Source of the DNA: Balanoglossus misakiensis
Lineage: Eukaryota > Hemichordata
Assembly: GCA_040954595.2 (NCBI GenBank)
Contig: CM082597.2
Location: 5,518,001-5,582,000 of the forward strand
Length of the DNA stretch: 64,000 nucleotides
Direction: 5' to 3'
The position numbers and the translations under genes were made by a program. Shown piece after piece: positions 60,195-64,000 of this stretch (positions within the stretch are counted from its first letter, which is position 1; each line of letters begins with the position of its first letter). Below the pieces are notes generated by a model. That model searched no databases and was not told the DNA's origin. It saw only the letters and a program-made list of their open reading frames with translations.

Positions 60195-60348
60195 AGTCAC
60201 GTGATGCCACTTTTTTGGCTCCGGCGTAAAAACGTCAGTACTTGTTATGGTGACTGACAGTAAAAGATAAAGCAGCAGGGGACCGAACAGTACGGTGATA
60301 TACTAAAAGTGCCACGTCGCATTGGAGGCAGCTGAAAACACGACTGCC
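60195..60348 (+). promoter_or_regulatory. Upstream region of CYP2-like c
   Basis: The E-box palindrome TCACGTGA at 60197-60204 lies about 151 bp before the ATG. The other two P450 genes also have CACGTG upstream, but at 35 bp. No TATA box is evident. Confidence 0.35.
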
Positions 60349-62428
60349 ATGATCAGCTTCCTCAATCTCGTCCTGGTGTTGGCGGTGACGGCGTTCTCTG
60401 CAGTTTGGTTTCTGCGCCGACGTCACCTGCCTCCCGGTCCCTGGGGTTTGCCCGTCGTGGGATGCCTATTCCGTCTCGGAGAGAAGCCGCACTTAACGTA
60501 CGCCAACTGGGCCAAGCAGTATGGCGACGTGTTCAGCGTACAGCTTGGAACAGAACTGGTGGTGGTACTCAACACTCACCGAGCCATCAAGGACGCGTTT
60601 GTCAAAAAGTCGGCTAAATTTTCATCCAGGCCGTTGGGAGGCTTGACACCAGTTTGCAAACACAAAGGTAAGCCCCTGTTTTCAAAAGACATGTAATGTC
60701 AGCTTCTATCGACATGTTTTAGTTACAACGTTCGTTTTATTGTTCAGTACAACCAATTTGTATCAAACAGCACATACCCATAAGTGTGTGTGTATCAAAT
60801 AGGCCACAAAAAGCATCAACATGAACGTTGCCCAACGGTTTTGAGTGTCGCTGGCAAACATTGTCACCAAATTGCATCCAAAAAGTCTAAGTTCATATTT
60901 TCGCCTGTTTACATGTAGGTATAGTACACGCCCCGTCGCCTGAGTGGCAAACTCTTAGAAAACGATCCGTGAAAATTTTACAAGAGCTCGGAATGGCAAG
61001 ACAGTCGACAGAACAGAGAATCAACGACGAAAGTGAGTATCTGTCGACAGCACTGCAAAATTTAAATGGTGCGCCTACCGTCTTGAGTAAAATGATCATG
61101 AAGGCAGTCTCCAACATAATATGCGGTTTGCTGTTCGGGAGGAGATTCGATTATGGCGACGAAGATATCGACAAGTTGGTGACCTTTACGCGCCAATTCT
61201 CGATAGATGCCCAAGCAGCGAAAATATACAACTATTTCCCCGCCTTGTGGCACGTGCCTCTGCGGATCAAACACAATCTACAATTCAGTCTCAGCAAATT
61301 GATCGGTTACATCAAAGATGAGGTCGAGGAGCGTCTGCGGGTGGCCAGACGCGACAGTCCCCCCAACTCGTACATCGACGCGTACTTGTCGCTCAAGGAG
61401 AACGCTCAGAAACTTGAAGACCCGGAGAATTTGTACCAATCTGTAGCTCAGCTTTTCGGCGGTGGTTTCGATACAGTATCCAGTGTTATGCTGTGGGCCA
61501 TCCTCTACTTGTGTCTCGACCAAGATATCCAACAGAAATGTTTCCGAGAAATCCGAGATAACATTGGTCTGGAGACGGTTCCATCCCTGAGTGATAGACC
61601 TAAGCTACCGTACCTTGAGGCCGTGATACTGGAGGTCCAGCGAAAGTCGACAATTTTACCTTTAGCTTTGCCACACGCTACCTCGGAAGAAGCACACATC
61701 TACGGATACACCATCCCTAAAGGAGCAACGGTCTTTGCCAATCTATGGGCTGTGCACATGAGTGAAGAGAACTGGCAAAACCCAGACAAATTTGACCCAC
61801 AGCGATTTCTAGATGAAGAAGGGAAAGTTGTAAACAGAGACAAGATAATTCCGTTTTCATTAGGTAAGATACGCCTGCATTTGTAGTAAACTAATTTTAA
61901 AGGAATAACGATAAAAAGATGATCGAACAATTCTTTACGCTACTCTTCTCCAGAAAAATGTTGATTACCGTTCATTTTACTCTTAGAAAGTGGTCCACAC
62001 CCATTATAAATAGCAAACCTCCAAGCCTCTGACCCAGAACAGGAACGAATGAAGGCAATTTCTAATTGGTCTATAGGTCAGATAATGAACATATTCAACA
62101 TGGCCGACAAGGATATTCGATATCAATTTACCAAAAACTACTATGAAAGACCGAAGGGCTTACATGTCACCATGCAGCTGTTGTATCATGCCTCGAACAC
62201 AATCAGGATTAACATAATGCGATATGTTGTGTATTTATTCCAGGTGCACGCGATTGCCTTGGCTCCGAACTGGCAAAGATGGAGCTCTTTCTCTTCCTGT
62301 CCAAACTGATCAAAGAATTCCACTTCAAACTACCCGAGGATGACGCCACTCCATCCACTGAGGGGTCCTTTGGTACTGTGACCCCACCTGAAAAATACAA
62401 AGTTGTTGCACTTAAACGCGATGTTTAA
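60349..62428 (+). CDS. Cytochrome P450, CYP2-clan-like (copy c)
   Basis: Exons 60349-60667, 60919-61863 and 62244-62428 (phase 1 joins) give 482 residues. The ATG at 60349 is chosen; the frame opens earlier but without an ATG. Landmarks are the anchor MISFLNLVLVLAVTAFSAVW, LPPGPWGLPVVG, C-helix WQTLR, I-helix GGFDTV (keeping the usual acid-Thr pair), EVQR as ExxR, FDPQRF, and heme loop FSLGARDCLG with Cys426. It shares all intron positions with copies a and b but is clearly diverged. It lacks the ~19-residue insert before the I-helix that the other two have. It is separated from them by the lectin pair, so it derives from an older duplication. Confidence 0.93.
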
Positions 62429-64000
62429 ACCTTGCACCACCGTGGTTCAGTTCAATCCATGGTTTCCTACGGTATAGTTGGACCTCTATAGAGGGAACTG
62501 GGGGTGAAAGGGTAAAATGCTCATTAGTAGAGACATCCATTTGTGTCTCGCGAAATATGTATTTCATAAACAGGGGTTATCTGATCTAGGGTCGATTTTC
62601 ATTCACCTGTGTTGACGTGAGTTTTCGATTGTCATGTTATCATCGCTACCCAGTATAATTGCACACTATGAATTCACCGCTATATCATTATCAGGGGATA
62701 TTTTTATCATACATTCAAATGCTGGTAAATATTAGGATATGAGTTTCTGGGTCTTGCAGATCGCCCGATATTTGTCTCCTATATCTAAAATAATCCGTTC
62801 ACCCCGGTAATTTGCATGTGAATCACTAATAGTATCACATTTCTATTTTTATTATACAGGCACAATAAAATACTTTAAATATATTCCCCATTCCTTAAAA
62901 CCCTTATCATTAAGCTATATTACTTGCATTTGCATCAGTTTGTCATTTCTTGGTGACACATACCTCGATAGCTGTGTACTGTTTGTATGGAGGCTGATTA
63001 AACAGGTGCGGCACCCGTTTAACATTCAATGTGTTCAAACTGCAAAATACGGTCACAATCGGACATCGATGAGGTGTTCATGTATACCTATCAGTAAGAT
63101 GGACCAATTTAAGTTGGAAAATAAAATCATGAAAATAATGCAAAACGTGGCAGCTCTAGAAGCTTTTATGATATATTAGGACACTTTTACTTGATATCTA
63201 TTATATATAAACGATCTAATTAACGGTATATGGACATCTCAAGGGTGTAATTCACCTTATGTATATATGCAGCTAAAAGGGCGTGTCTGTACTAAGTTTT
63301 CAAATACGCCTCGAAAATATGTCTTAAACTATCAGCGATTGGTCTGAATGCACTTTCGACCCCGAATCTCACAGGAGAAAAGAAAGAACACCCACAAATA
63401 TAATTCTTCCAAGTAAAAACAAACTTGGCATATTTAGTGATCACCACTACAGGCGCGTGTTTTACTAATCTTTCTCTGTCTCGCTGAAAGCCTTAAATTA
63501 TACGATTTATGGATAGGAGTTTAGAGTACGGGTAAAACAATACAGACAGAGGGTGCTGAACGGTCACCGACCCTATCCTCAAACTAGGTTAAAATCTCCC
63601 TTGCCCAGAAAAGAACCCCAAGCCTATCTATGACGACCACTTCACTTACTCCATTGTTGACTGATACAGTTACTCTGTCCATATATTGCAACATGTACTA
63701 TACGGTCACCTACAATTTACTGATTTGCGTGTCATGAAAATATTTTGGGTATAAAGTTTATATAATGCTGGTATTGCTAAAGGGAAAAATGTATAACATA
63801 ATCACGTGGCTTCGGTGAGAAAGTGAAATGTGTTAGTCTGTGACATAACATCCATTATAAAAGCTAATGTTAGATTGTTTTTGTTCAAAAAACTATATTT
63901 TGTGCAACTATGGAACATGGCAGTACTGTTGGCAAGTAGACATGAACATATAACTTAGAGACTAAACAATTGGTGGCCGATATATTCGATAAGGGGTCAA
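62429..64000. other. Right-edge stretch without a supported gene
   Basis: The 3' flank of CYP2-like c followed by AT-rich DNA. A solitary TATACGGTCACCTAC motif near 63701 resembles the MITE end at 58381-58566. Nothing else is recognised. Confidence 0.45.

Noticed and set aside
60322-60348. Earlier start for CYP2-like c (extra residues before MISFLNL)
   Set aside because: The frame opens with TTG, not ATG; the ATG at 60349 directly precedes the membrane anchor, as in the other copies.

Overview
The window is animal nuclear DNA: spliced genes with GT-AG introns, long introns, minisatellites, and small DNA transposons. Class C GABA-B-like receptors, CYP2-clan P450s and two-domain rhamnose-binding (SUEL) lectins together suggest a marine invertebrate deuterostome such as a hemichordate or cephalochordate. 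The species cannot be fixed from the sequence alone.

Layout. (1) 241-1000: a ~69-bp minisatellite. (2) 2584-29338, minus strand: the 5' part of a GABA-B-receptor-like gene. Eight exons encode a signal peptide and 383 residues of the extracellular ligand-binding domain. The 7TM part lies beyond the left edge. Its second intron (16.7 kb) holds a 356-bp foldback MITE, decayed local repeats, and a 4.5-kb CACTG-ended element at 19646-24156. Each end of that element carries an array of degenerate 16-bp palindromes spaced about 32 bp apart. (3) A CRE/CCAAT/TATA-like promoter lies at about 29405-29495. (4) 29.5-38.75 kb is intergenic with nothing convincing. (5) 38.82-43.11 kb, plus strand: a gene with a non-coding first exon and a single 999-codon coding exon. 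The protein is Ser/Thr/Pro-rich and ends in a cluster of sumoylation-type motifs. (6) 44.7-62.4 kb, plus strand: five genes in the order CYP2-like a, CYP2-like b, lectin a, lectin b, CYP2-like c. P450 a and b are a ~3.5-kb tandem duplication. The lectins are a ~4.2-kb tandem duplication that includes promoter DNA. (7) 62.43-64 kb: nothing recognised.

The genes do not form one pathway. The P450s are membrane-anchored monooxygenases, the lectins are secreted sugar-binding proteins, the receptor is a cell-surface receptor, and the 999-residue protein is probably nuclear. The least expected signal is the paired, helically spaced palindrome arrays of the 4.5-kb element. They look like subterminal transposase-binding regions of a CACTA-type transposon, but with an unusually regular array of compensating dyads.
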